From Halospina sp040196175 (GTDB lineage: Bacteria; Pseudomonadota; Gammaproteobacteria; Pseudomonadales; Oleiphilaceae), in NCBI RefSeq assembly GCF_040196175.1, contig NZ_JBEFNF010000010.1, positions 1 to 64,000 on the forward strand: a stretch of 64,000 bases of DNA, read 5' to 3'. A model generated the notes under the pieces. The model worked only from the letters and a program-made list of their open reading frames with translations. It made no database searches and was not told where the DNA came from. The position numbers and the translations under genes are program-made. Shown one piece after another: positions 39,358 through 48,241 of the stretch. Each line of letters begins with the position of its first letter. Within the stretch, counting starts at the first letter, position 1.

Positions 39358-40167
39358 CTACCGCGCCTCTGCAGTCTGACGGCTGCGCCCGTCATCACCA
39401 AGCTTGGCCTGCAGATCGGAAAGCAGACGACGATACGCACGGATCCCCTGAGAGTCCTGGGAAACAGCAGTCGGTACCAGACCTTTCTGACTGGCATCGC
39501 GTAAACGCGTATCCACCGGAATGGCGAACCGCCAAAGTTCGTCCCCATAATCGCGCCGCAATTGATTCAGACTCTGGACCGAGGCCTGGGTCCGGCGGTC
39601 GTACATGGTGGGAATAATGGTATAGCTGAGATCGTTTTTCTGACTCTTCATCACCATCTGCAGGGTATGCAGCATCCGGTCCAGCCCCTTTAGCGCCAGA
39701 GGTTCAGTCTGAACCGGCATCAGAAGATGCTGCGCCGCCGCCAGTGCATTGATCATCAGCACCCCGAGCGAGGGAGAATTGTCCAGAAGAACATAATCGT
39801 AATCATCCCAGAGCGTCGACAGGGAGCGCGAGATCACCAGCCCCATACCCGCAACTCCAACACTGCGGCGTTCGAGCGTGGCCAGGGCGCTGGAGGCTGG
39901 CAGCAGATGCAGCCCCTGGTGACCTGTTTCAATAATTAGCTGTGCCGGCAGCCCTGGTGGCACCTTGCCCTCGTGCTGGAAAAGATCATAGACCGAATGC
40001 TCAATAGCATCTGGATCATGCCCGAAGTAGGCGGTCACCGAACCGTGGGGATCAAGATCCACCATCAGTACCCTATGCCCCGCATCCGCGAGCAAACCAC
40101 CAAGAGCCACCACGGTGGAGGTCTTGCCAACGCCACCTTTCTGATTAGCCACTGTCCAGATTCGCAC
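39358..40167 (-). CDS. parC: ParA-like ATPase ParC of the chemotaxis cluster
   Basis: 269 residues. Deviant Walker A ANQKGGVGKTSTVVAL (residues 7-22), DLDPHGSVT Walker A' Asp, and YVLLDNSPSLGVL Walker B region. It belongs to the MinD/ParA family; by position it is the ParC/ParA that, with ParP, tethers the chemotaxis array to the pole and segregates it to daughters. A 153-bp gap to motD (40168-40320) shows no gene. Confidence 0.88.
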   Translation of the reverse strand: MRIWTVANQKGGVGKTSTVVALGGLLADAGHRVLMVDLDPHGSVTAYFGHDPDAIEHSVYDLFQHEGKVPPGLPAQLIIETGHQGLHLLPASSALATLERRSVGVAGMGLVISRSLSTLWDDYDYVLLDNSPSLGVLMINALAAAQHLLMPVQTEPLALKGLDRMLHTLQMVMKSQKNDLSYTIIPTMYDRRTQASVQSLNQLRRDYGDELWRFAIPVDTRLRDASQKGLVPTAVSQDSQGIRAYRRLLSDLQAKLGDDGRSRQTAEAR

Positions 40168-40320
40168 CCTCGACCCTCCTGATATTCATGGGCCTTACGC
40201 CGGCCAGCCCTTGCCACCGCAAGCGTCTGTCGGCGGCCCTGTGCCGGCGGCACCCATGGCGCGGGCTGCACCGCCGCCCGATTGACAGCTGTCGGAAAGG
40301 AAGCAGTTTCCATGCCACAA

Positions 40321-41049
40321 TTACCGCTGCCCTGGCGTTGCCGGAATGCTTTGTCCCGCGCCAATAACAAGCGTTACCCGCCGATTGCGCGCCCGCCCGC
40401 GCTCGGTATCATTGCGCGCCACCGGCTGCTTGTCGCCGTAACCGAGCGCAGCAAGCCGTTCGCCGTTGATACCGCTGTCTTCGAGCAGTCGCACCACGGC
40501 GCCCGCCCGCGCCGCAGACAATTCCCAGTTGGAAGGGAAGCGCCCGGTGCTGATCGGTAGATTATCCGTGTGTCCCTCCACCACAATCGCATTATCACCT
40601 GAAGCCAATACGCCGGCGATACGCATAAGTGCGGTCTGCGCTTCCGGTCCTGGCAGTACGCCGCCACTGCGGAAAACCAGGTCACCCGGTAGCGTCACTT
40701 CCATCCATTCGGCCCCCTCACGAAAACGGACCTGATCAGCACCCACCAGCCCTTCCAGTGCCTGGCCCAGCTCTTCTCGGAGTCGTTGATCGGAAAAGTG
40801 CGGCGCACCAGTGCCCGACCCCCCTGAAGCCGTGATTGGTTCGCCGACGGGGATGGGATTGATCGTACGTGGTGTCCCCGTGAAGACACCCTGAACCGCC
40901 TCGGAAAGCCGCCGGACCTGATCCTGCTCAGCGGCGGAGATGGCATAGAGGAAGACAAAGAAACCGAAAAGCACGGTTACGAAATCGGCATAGGACACCA
41001 GCCAGCGGTCGTTACTCGGGCCCTCGCTGTCACTGTGGCGGCGTCTCAT
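40321..41049 (-). CDS. motD: Flagellar stator protein MotD (MotB family)
   Basis: 242 residues. One N-terminal TM helix with the proton-channel aspartate in WLVSYADFVTVLFGFFVFLYA (Asp22), a plug-like linker, then an OmpA-type peptidoglycan-binding domain (IVVEGHTDNLP, NWELSAARAGAVVRLL, LAALGYGDKQPV). Partner of MotC, 10 bp upstream. A second stator set (MotAB) is likely elsewhere, as in Pseudomonas. Confidence 0.92.
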   Translation of the reverse strand: MRRRHSDSEGPSNDRWLVSYADFVTVLFGFFVFLYAISAAEQDQVRRLSEAVQGVFTGTPRTINPIPVGEPITASGGSGTGAPHFSDQRLREELGQALEGLVGADQVRFREGAEWMEVTLPGDLVFRSGGVLPGPEAQTALMRIAGVLASGDNAIVVEGHTDNLPISTGRFPSNWELSAARAGAVVRLLEDSGINGERLAALGYGDKQPVARNDTERGRARNRRVTLVIGAGQSIPATPGQR

Positions 41050-41059
41050 GATCGGCTCC

Positions 41060-41803
41060 TCAGCGGTGCATGAAGCCCTGCAGCCGCATCTCGATGGTAT
41101 TGGGATTTTCGCCTTCCAGCACCCCCAGTAGTCCGTCGATCATCATTTCCTGATAGCGACTGCGGTAGTGAACCAGGCTCCGGAGTTTGCTTGCTACCGG
41201 AAAGCACAGCAGGTTCGCCACGGCAATGCCGTAGATGGTGGCGACGAAAGCAGTGGCGATGCCAGTTCCCACCTGAGCCGGGTCCTCCAGGTTTGTCATC
41301 ACCTGAATCAGGCCCATAACGGCCCCGATGATGCCAATGGTGGGCGCATAGCCGCCCATGGATTCAAAAACACGGGCCGCTTCCAGATCACCCTGTTCCC
41401 GGGATTCGAGATCGGTCTCCAGCATCGAACGGATGGTTTTGGGCTCCAGCCCATCAACGAGCAATTGCAGCCCTTTGCGTGCAAAGGATTCGGTTTCCTG
41501 CTCTGCCGCCGATTCAAGCCCGAGAATCCCGTCCTTGCGCGACTTCATACTCCAACCAACCACCTTTTCGACACCGTCGCGCATGCTGATATCCGGCGGC
41601 GAAAACACCCATCGCAACAGAACCACGGCGCGGCGCAAGACCGTGCTCGGGGTCTGTAAGGTAATAGCTGCCAGTGTTCCGCCAATAACAATCACCACCG
41701 CAGGCAGGTTAATCAGCGAGCTGGGGGTACCGCCTTCGAGAATAGTACCTCCGAGAAGCGCGGCAAATGCGAGTATAACCCCCAGAAAACTGAGCGGATC
41801 CAT
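41060..41803 (-). CDS. motC: Flagellar stator protein MotC (MotA family)
   Basis: 247 residues, four TM segments (FLGVILAFAALLGGTIL, VIGGTLAAITLQTP, GIIGAVMGLIQVM, GTGIATAFVATIYGIAVANLL) and a cytoplasmic loop with charged residues that contact FliG. Forms the ion channel with MotD. Its start overlaps the end of cheB by 1 bp. Confidence 0.94.
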   Translation of the reverse strand: MDPLSFLGVILAFAALLGGTILEGGTPSSLINLPAVVIVIGGTLAAITLQTPSTVLRRAVVLLRWVFSPPDISMRDGVEKVVGWSMKSRKDGILGLESAAEQETESFARKGLQLLVDGLEPKTIRSMLETDLESREQGDLEAARVFESMGGYAPTIGIIGAVMGLIQVMTNLEDPAQVGTGIATAFVATIYGIAVANLLCFPVASKLRSLVHYRSRYQEMMIDGLLGVLEGENPNTIEMRLQGFMHR

Positions 41804-42990
41804 CAGGTGACCCCTTCGCTCAGCCGGCTCCCGATCCGGTCCAGCGGCAACACCTCATCGGTCAGCCCCGCCTTCGCCACTGCCATGGGCATGCCATAGA
41901 TCACCGAGGTTTTCTCATCCTGGGACCAGACGGCAGAACCAGACTGTTTCATCAGGCGACAGCCCTCCTTGCCATCAGCCCCCATCCCCGTAAGGATCAC
42001 AGCAAGAGTCTTGCCGGGAAAACTGCGGGCGATAGACCCGAAGGTAACGTCCACGCAGGGGCGGTAGTTGACCCGGCCGTCATCCGGAATCACCCGGATC
42101 CGGCTGGATCCCCCTTTCTTCTCCACCAGCATCTGCTGGCCACCTGGTGCCAGCAGTGCCACGCCCGGTTCCAGCACATCACCATCCGTAGCCTGGCGCA
42201 CTCGGATGCGGCAGAGCTTATCCAGCCGCTCCGCAAACGCCAGTGTAAAACTGGCCGGCATATGCTGGACCAGGATAATGGGCGCCGGGAAATTGGCGGG
42301 GAGTTCAGCCAGCACTTTCTGAAGGGCGATGGGTCCGCCGGTCGACGTGCCAATAGCTACAACGTCATAGTGTCGGGCAGCGGAGCGTCGTGACGCACTT
42401 CCGCTGGTAGCAGTCGAACTTTCGGCTGGCTCAGTCGCCGTCGTACCCGACTGTTGCGGCTCGGACCGTTGCCGGCGCTCCGGTGTGGCCGGGCGCGAGG
42501 GCTCCCGCTGTGGAGCCGGGCTTGATGAGGCCCGGCTTCCCCCCGAGGCTGGCGCCGGTGCCCCGGAACCACCAGCGCCTCCACGCGCGGGGTGACTGCG
42601 TGCCACTTCGAGGAGACGCTTCCGCAGTATCTCCTGCAGCCGGCTGGAAGAGCGTGCAATCTCTTCAAAATTCTTCGGCAGGAAATCCACGGCCCCGGCT
42701 TCAAGCGCATCAAGCGTGACGCGGGCGCCCTCATAGGTAAGCGAAGAGAACATCAGAACCGGTGTCGGACGGCTCTCCATGATCTTACGCACCGCAGTGA
42801 TGCCGTCCATGACCGGCATCTCGTAGTCCATGGTGACCACGTCCGGGCGGTGTTTCTCAACCAGGTTCAACGCTTCCTGGCCGTTGCTGGCGGTTGCCAC
42901 AACCTTCAGTTCGCCAGTAGCAGCGAGGATCTCCGTCAAACGTTTGCGGAAAAACCCGGAATCATCAACAACAAGGACGGAAACCGTCAT
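41803..42990 (-). CDS. cheB: Chemotaxis protein-glutamate methylesterase CheB
   Basis: 395 residues from the ATG at 42990. REC domain with DD9-10, Asp55 (TMDYEMPVMDG), then a long Ser/Pro/Arg linker (residues ~130-205, disordered), then the methylesterase domain: Ser in GTSTGGP, His in LVQHMPASF, Asp in LTGMGADGKEG. It removes methyl groups from receptors for adaptation. The linker is longer than in enteric CheB. Confidence 0.95.
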   Translation of the reverse strand: MTVSVLVVDDSGFFRKRLTEILAATGELKVVATASNGQEALNLVEKHRPDVVTMDYEMPVMDGITAVRKIMESRPTPVLMFSSLTYEGARVTLDALEAGAVDFLPKNFEEIARSSSRLQEILRKRLLEVARSHPARGGAGGSGAPAPASGGSRASSSPAPQREPSRPATPERRQRSEPQQSGTTATEPAESSTATSGSASRRSAARHYDVVAIGTSTGGPIALQKVLAELPANFPAPIILVQHMPASFTLAFAERLDKLCRIRVRQATDGDVLEPGVALLAPGGQQMLVEKKGGSSRIRVIPDDGRVNYRPCVDVTFGSIARSFPGKTLAVILTGMGADGKEGCRLMKQSGSAVWSQDEKTSVIYGMPMAVAKAGLTDEVLPLDRIGSRLSEGVT

Positions 42991-43053
42991 CCAAGACTCC
43001 AATCACAGGGGTCCGGCCCGCGGTACCGCGGTTCCGATGACGCGGACCGGTTA

Positions 43054-45303
43054 TCAGGCGTAATGCTGGAGGAGGCTGGGCACGTCCAGAATCAGAGCAA
43101 TGGTGCCATCCCCAGTGATGGTGGCCCCGGCCATGCCCGCTGTTCCCTGGAGCATCTTGCCTAACGGCTTGATAACCACCTCCTCCTGGCCGACCAGCTG
43201 GTCAACCACAAAGCCCACGCGCTTGGTGCCAACCGCAACCACCACCACATGCGCATCCGTATCATCAGTCTCAACCGTCGCACCTTCAACCAGCCATTTC
43301 TTAATGTAGAACAGCGGGTAAACGTGATCCCGCACAACAATGCACTCCCGCCCGTCCACAATGTTCTTCTTGCTCAGGTCCAGATGGAAAATCTCCACCA
43401 CGTTCACCAACGGCAGAGCAAACGGCTGTTCCTCCAGCTTCACCATAAGGGTTGGCATGATCGCGAGCGTCAGCGGCACCTTGATCACAATGCGCGACCC
43501 TCGCCCCAGCTCCGAATCAATATCAATGGAGCCATTGAGCTGATTGATCTTGGTCTTGACCACATCCATGCCAACGCCACGACCGGAAACATCAGAAATC
43601 TCGGTATTGGTGGAGAATCCCGGTGCGAAAATGAGCTGGTAGCATTCGCTCTGGGTCAGGCGATCAGCGGCTTCCTGCTCGTAAACGCCCTTCTCCACCG
43701 CCTTGCGGCGCAGCTTCTCGGGATCCATGCCGCCACCGTCATCTTCAATGACAAGCTGGATGTGATCGCCCTCCTGCTCAGCGGAAAGCGCAACACGCCC
43801 GACACGTGGCTTACCAGTACGCTCGCGTTCGTCCGGCATTTCAATGCCATGGTCAACGGCGTTGCGGACCAGGTGGACCAGCGGGTCGGATAACGCCTCG
43901 ACAAGGTTTTTGTCGAGATCGGTCTCCTCACCACTCATGCTCAGGTTGACTTCCTTCTCCAGGCTGCGCGCAAGATCCCGAACCACCCGCGGAAAGCGGC
44001 CAAATACCTTCTTGATCGGCTGCATCCGTGTCTGCATGACGGAAGATTGCAGGTCGCCAGTAACCACATCCAGGTTGGAAACCGTTTTTTGAACGCGCCC
44101 GTCCTCGAGCTCGTCACTGAGGCGCTTGAGTCGATTACGGATGAGAACCAGCTCACCCACCATGTTCATGATGTCATCCAGGCGCCGGGTATCCACCCTC
44201 ACGGTGGACTCAGCGGCCGCAGCGGCCTGATCCTTACCGCCACCGCCAGAGGCAGCCTTATCTTCACCTCCTTTACGACCGCCACCGGAACCACCACCGC
44301 CAGCTCCGGATTGATTCGTGGCAGGGGTCGGCTGAGCGGCTGATTCCTGCTCAGGTACCGGGGCGGATTCAACCGGCGCTGCTTCACTTTCTTCGGCTAC
44401 CGACTCCTGAGTGTCTTCAGTCCCCCCACCGCCAGCCGTTTCCGCAGTGTCCGGCTTGAACTGTCCGGGACCGTGAAGTTCATCCAGCAGAGACTCAAAT
44501 TCATCCTCGGAGATTTCCTCATCATCCGATGAGGTTTCATCATCGCCCTTACCTTCGCCAGACGCAACGGCGGAGCCAGCTCCCTGGTTATCGCCGTTCA
44601 CAGCATCGGGATCCGGCGGTGCTCCGGCGTGCTGGCCCTCTCCATGGAGCTGATCGAGCAATGCCTCGAATTCATCCTCTGAAATCTCGTCGTCATCGCC
44701 AGACCCGGATTCTGCCGTCCCGCTCGCTTCTCCGCCAGCTTGAGGCGCGGGTGCATCGTCATCCTTAGGATCAATCGCATCCAGCAGCTGCTCGAATTCG
44801 TCGTCAGTAATATCCCCTTCCTGACCACTGTCATGTTCCGCTGTCTCTTCGGAAGCTACAGCGCCCCCAGCCGAAGGCGCTTCGGCGGCACTGTCACTGC
44901 TGTCGTCTTGGCTTTCCGGCTTGGCCAGGCGTGCAAGCTGCTCCAGAAGCTGGGGGTCAGCAGGGGTCGGCGCCTCGCGCCTGCGGACCTCGTCAAACTG
45001 GGTATTGACGACGTCCAACGCCCGCAGCACCACATCCATAAGATTCGAGTCAACCGTGCGCCCACCGTTACGCAGCGTGTCGAAAACGTTCTCGGCCTTA
45101 TGGCAACAATCAACCAGCGCATCAAGCTGCATGAAGCCAGCACCGCCTTTAACGGTATGAAACCCCCGAAAGATGGCATTGAGCAGGTCCATGTCATCAG
45201 GGTTATTTTCGAGCTCAACCAACTGCTCGGAGAGCTGCTCGAGTATTTCACCGGACTCAACCAGAAAGTCCTGGAGGATCTCTTCGTCCGCGTCCAACGC
45301 CAT
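43054..45303 (-). CDS. cheA: Chemotaxis histidine kinase CheA
   Basis: 749 residues. P1 Hpt domain with phosphoacceptor His49 in FRGFHTVKG; instead of a folded P2, a ~240-residue acidic linker carrying three copies of a DEFExLLDxxxG motif (residues ~164-180, 205-224, 262-281); Gly-rich spacer (332-356); P3 dimerisation, P4 ATPase (VRNAVDHGIE, EDDGGGMDP, GRGVGMDVVK) and P5 CheW-like. It phosphorylates CheY and CheB. The repeated motifs resemble the linker element that in Vibrio-type CheA contacts ParP or CheY. Confidence 0.96.
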   Translation of the reverse strand: MALDADEEILQDFLVESGEILEQLSEQLVELENNPDDMDLLNAIFRGFHTVKGGAGFMQLDALVDCCHKAENVFDTLRNGGRTVDSNLMDVVLRALDVVNTQFDEVRRREAPTPADPQLLEQLARLAKPESQDDSSDSAAEAPSAGGAVASEETAEHDSGQEGDITDDEFEQLLDAIDPKDDDAPAPQAGGEASGTAESGSGDDDEISEDEFEALLDQLHGEGQHAGAPPDPDAVNGDNQGAGSAVASGEGKGDDETSSDDEEISEDEFESLLDELHGPGQFKPDTAETAGGGGTEDTQESVAEESEAAPVESAPVPEQESAAQPTPATNQSGAGGGGSGGGRKGGEDKAASGGGGKDQAAAAAESTVRVDTRRLDDIMNMVGELVLIRNRLKRLSDELEDGRVQKTVSNLDVVTGDLQSSVMQTRMQPIKKVFGRFPRVVRDLARSLEKEVNLSMSGEETDLDKNLVEALSDPLVHLVRNAVDHGIEMPDERERTGKPRVGRVALSAEQEGDHIQLVIEDDGGGMDPEKLRRKAVEKGVYEQEAADRLTQSECYQLIFAPGFSTNTEISDVSGRGVGMDVVKTKINQLNGSIDIDSELGRGSRIVIKVPLTLAIMPTLMVKLEEQPFALPLVNVVEIFHLDLSKKNIVDGRECIVVRDHVYPLFYIKKWLVEGATVETDDTDAHVVVVAVGTKRVGFVVDQLVGQEEVVIKPLGKMLQGTAGMAGATITGDGTIALILDVPSLLQHYA

Positions 45304-45314
45304 GCAACGTCTCC

Positions 45315-46100
45315 TTAAAAGCCGAGACTGGACAGCAGGTCGTCAACCTCGTCCTGTCCGGAAACCACATCCTGCTGCGAGTCGTCGATCTGGGGACCCT
45401 CGCCCTTGCTGCTCGCTTCACCTTCCTGGCTGCTATCGCCGTCGTCATGAACCACGCCGGCAATCCTGTCCACGTCACTGGCCATAACCATCAACTTGAC
45501 CAGATGGTCTTCAACCTCTTTCACCAGCGAAGTCACACGCTGGATAACCTGTCCGGTAATATCCTGAAAGTCCTGCGCCAACAGGATTTCAGAGAGATTA
45601 CCGTGCAACCGATCCGAATCCGAAACAATGCGATCCAGAAAAGCATCGATCCGGCGATACAGCTCGCGAAACTCGGAAGGTTTCATCTCCCGCCGCCGCA
45701 ACCTTCCCCAGTCTTCTCGGATGGCATTGGCTTCCTCGCGCAGATTCGAGGCAACCGGCATGGTGTCCTCGACCAGATCCATAGTCTTGTTCGCCGAATC
45801 ACTGGTCAGGCGCACCACATAATCCAGGCGGTCGGAGGCATCAGCCATCTTGGACAGCTCTTCCTGCTGTTCGCGATTCTCAGCCTTGATCTCGAAGTTA
45901 CGCAGCGCCTCGTGAAGACTGCGGGTCAGGCGGCCCACCTCACGGTAGAGACTGCGATCACGCACCTCACCCAGTTCAGCAATACGCTGCATGGCATCGC
46001 TGATATCACCCCGATCCAGAGCGTCTTTGAGGGCTGTGGCGTGCCCTTTGAGCTCTTCTGCCACTTCCTCGGTAATGTCTTCCCGGTTGAGCTCGCTCAT
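45315..46100 (-). CDS. cheZ: CheY-P phosphatase CheZ
   Basis: 261 residues from the ATG at 46100; the frame upstream runs into cheY. Long helical hairpin, with the catalytic element LLAQDFQDITGQVIQRV (Asp and Gln of the DxxxQ site). The C-terminus DDLLSSLGF is the CheY-binding helix. Between them is an acidic disordered stretch. 12 bp upstream of cheA. Confidence 0.94.
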   Translation of the reverse strand: MSELNREDITEEVAEELKGHATALKDALDRGDISDAMQRIAELGEVRDRSLYREVGRLTRSLHEALRNFEIKAENREQQEELSKMADASDRLDYVVRLTSDSANKTMDLVEDTMPVASNLREEANAIREDWGRLRRREMKPSEFRELYRRIDAFLDRIVSDSDRLHGNLSEILLAQDFQDITGQVIQRVTSLVKEVEDHLVKLMVMASDVDRIAGVVHDDGDSSQEGEASSKGEGPQIDDSQQDVVSGQDEVDDLLSSLGF

Positions 46101-46116
46101 GCCGTCTGCACCTGAT

Positions 46117-46488
46117 TCACTCAATGCGTTCAAAAATCTTTTCGATCTTGTCTTTGAGTACCGCAGCCGTAAACGGTTTGACCACATAACCGTTCACACC
46201 CGCCTGCGCAGCGGCCACGATCTGATCCCGTTTGGCCTCGGCAGTAACCATCAGAATGGGCAGATTTTTAAGGTTCTCATCAGCCCGAATTGCCTGAAGC
46301 AGCTCCATACCGCTCATACCTGGCATGTTCCAGTCCGTTATCAGGAAGTCGAACTTGCCATTACGCAGCATCGGAAGCGCGCTATTGCCGTCATCCGCCT
46401 CCTCGATGTTGTTGAAGCCGAGGTCGCGCAGCAGGTTCCTCACGATCCGTCTCATCGTGGAGAAATCATCCACAACAAGAATCTTCAT
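46117..46488 (-). CDS. cheY: Chemotaxis response regulator CheY
   Basis: 123 residues from the ATG at 46488. Acid pair DD7-8, phosphoacceptor Asp52 in TDWNMPGMSG, Thr in MVTAEA, Lys in VVKPF. Binds FliM/FliN when phosphorylated and changes motor rotation. The start of cheZ follows 16 bp later. The 110-bp gap to fliA shows no clear promoter. Confidence 0.96.
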   Translation of the reverse strand: MKILVVDDFSTMRRIVRNLLRDLGFNNIEEADDGNSALPMLRNGKFDFLITDWNMPGMSGMELLQAIRADENLKNLPILMVTAEAKRDQIVAAAQAGVNGYVVKPFTAAVLKDKIEKIFERIE

Positions 46489-46598
46489 GTTCTTGTCCAA
46501 AACAGCCTCCCAAACTTCGGTTGTTGTCACGCCGGCCTGAGCGGCTCGTGCTACAACACTCACTTTCACAGTCTAGACGTTTGTTCCAATCTAACCAG

Positions 46599-47330
46599 TC
46601 AGCTTCCCAGACGCGCCAGCATGCGTGCCCTCAACCGGGCTGCTGCCTGGCCATGAATCTGGCTGACCCGCGATTCACTGACTCCGAGCACGGCGCCCAC
46701 CTCCTTGAGGTTGAGTTCATCCTGATAGTAAAGCGATAAAACCAGCCGTTCACGCTCGGGAAGCTGGTCAATCTCCCCTGCCAGCGCGCTGCGGAAATCC
46801 GCATCCTGAAGATCACCCTCAGGGCCTTCTTGCGGGGCCTGGTCATTGATGTGCTCATTCTTTTCAGTCAACTCATCAAGGCTGAAAAGACGCCCGGTGG
46901 TCGCATCACTGGCTCGGCTGTGGTACTCGTCAAGCGATACTCCGAGCTCATTTGCAACCTCCGCGTCTTTCGCGTCGCGACCTTCACGTGCCTCGATGGT
47001 CTGGATCGCTTCGGAAATACGGCGGGCATTACGGTGTACCGAGCGAGGCACCCAGTCACCGCGACGTATTTCGTCGACAATCGCCCCGCGGATACGGATG
47101 CCGGCATAGGTTTCAAAGGTCGCACCCTGACCAGCTTCATACTTGCGCGCCGCCTCCAATAGCCCAACCATACCAGCCTGCATCAGATCTTCGAGCTGGA
47201 TATGATCAGGAAGGCGCGCCATCAAGTGTAACGCGATCTTCTTGACCAGGGGCATGTGGCTCTCCACGAGATCGTCCACATCGGCCCGATGGGTCTGTGT
47301 GTAGAGTTCAAGCGGCCCGGACTGCGTCAT
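46599..47330 (-). CDS. fliA: Flagellar sigma factor FliA (sigma-28)
   Basis: 243 residues. Region 2 (HMPLVKKIALHLMARLP, QLEDLMQAGMVGLLEAARKY), region 3 (IRRGDWVPRSVHRNAR) and region 4 HTH (ERLVLSLYYQDELNLKEVGAVLGVSESRVSQ in parts). It transcribes late flagellar and chemotaxis genes once FlgM is exported. Follows flhG by 45 bp. Confidence 0.95.
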   Translation of the reverse strand: MTQSGPLELYTQTHRADVDDLVESHMPLVKKIALHLMARLPDHIQLEDLMQAGMVGLLEAARKYEAGQGATFETYAGIRIRGAIVDEIRRGDWVPRSVHRNARRISEAIQTIEAREGRDAKDAEVANELGVSLDEYHSRASDATTGRLFSLDELTEKNEHINDQAPQEGPEGDLQDADFRSALAGEIDQLPERERLVLSLYYQDELNLKEVGAVLGVSESRVSQIHGQAAARLRARMLARLGS

Positions 47331-47375
47331 GATATGGCCACTCCCGTAACCCCCTGCTCAAGAATAAAAACCCGA

Positions 47376-48182
47376 TCAGTCCTGGACGAGCCGTTCCACA
47401 AAAAACTCCAGGTGACCCCGCGGTGACGACGGCAACGGCCACTGATCCACCTTCTTCGCAAGTTCCCGAAAAGCACCGGAAGCTTTGGCATTCGGGTAGA
47501 GTTCCATCACCGCCTTCTGACGGCGAACCGCTTTCTTGACCGCGTCATCGAGGGGGATGGTTCCAACATATTGTAACGCAACATCAAGAAACCGCTCAGT
47601 GACCCGATAAAGTTTGTCGTAAAGCGTTTTGCCGTCCTGCTCGGTACGCACCATATTCGCCAGAACCCGGAACCTGTGGGTGTCATAGTCCCGATTCATG
47701 AGCTTGATCAGGGCGTAGGTGTCCGTGATGGAGGTGGGCTCGTCATTGACCACCAGCATGATTTCCTGGGATGCCCGCAGAAAGCTGACCACGGCCTCCG
47801 AGATACCCGCTGCAGTATCAACAATCAGTACGTCGATGTCGTCACCGAGTTCACTGAAAGCGGAAATCAGCCCGGCATGCTCCATGTGACTGAGATTGGT
47901 CATGCGCTGGGTTCCAGACGAGGCCGGCACGATCCGGATACCACCGGGACCGTCCACGAGGATGTCGGCGAGCGAGCACTCGCCAGCGAGGACATCTGAA
48001 ATGTTGTAGGTGGCGCTGATACCCAGAAGAACGTCGATATTGGCAAGACCCAGGTCAGCATCCAGCACCACGACCCGCTGCCCCATTTCGCAGAGCGCGA
48101 TGCCGAGATTGACCGAGACGTTGCTCTTGCCAACGCCACCCTTGCCACCGGTGACCGCGATCACCTGTACCGGTTTAGTCAT
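47376..48182 (-). CDS. flhG: Flagellar number regulator FlhG/FleN (MinD-like ATPase)
   Basis: 268 residues. Deviant Walker A GGKGGVGKSNVSVNL (residues 12-26), VLDADLGLANIDVLLG, and VDTAAGISEAV. FlhG/FleN restrains FleQ-type activators and keeps polar flagella to one or few. Partner of FlhF, 59 bp upstream. The C-terminal tail is amphipathic. Confidence 0.94.
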   Translation of the reverse strand: MTKPVQVIAVTGGKGGVGKSNVSVNLGIALCEMGQRVVVLDADLGLANIDVLLGISATYNISDVLAGECSLADILVDGPGGIRIVPASSGTQRMTNLSHMEHAGLISAFSELGDDIDVLIVDTAAGISEAVVSFLRASQEIMLVVNDEPTSITDTYALIKLMNRDYDTHRFRVLANMVRTEQDGKTLYDKLYRVTERFLDVALQYVGTIPLDDAVKKAVRRQKAVMELYPNAKASGAFRELAKKVDQWPLPSSPRGHLEFFVERLVQD

Positions 48183-48241
48183 GCGGAATGGGCTCTCCCG
48201 TCCTGTTGCTGTTGCATTGTGAGGAAACGCCCGATCCCATA

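Noticed and set aside
40168..40320. Gap between motD and parC checked for a gene
   Set aside because: The minus-strand frame across it (40065-40370) runs into both neighbours, has no ribosome-binding site and looks non-coding.
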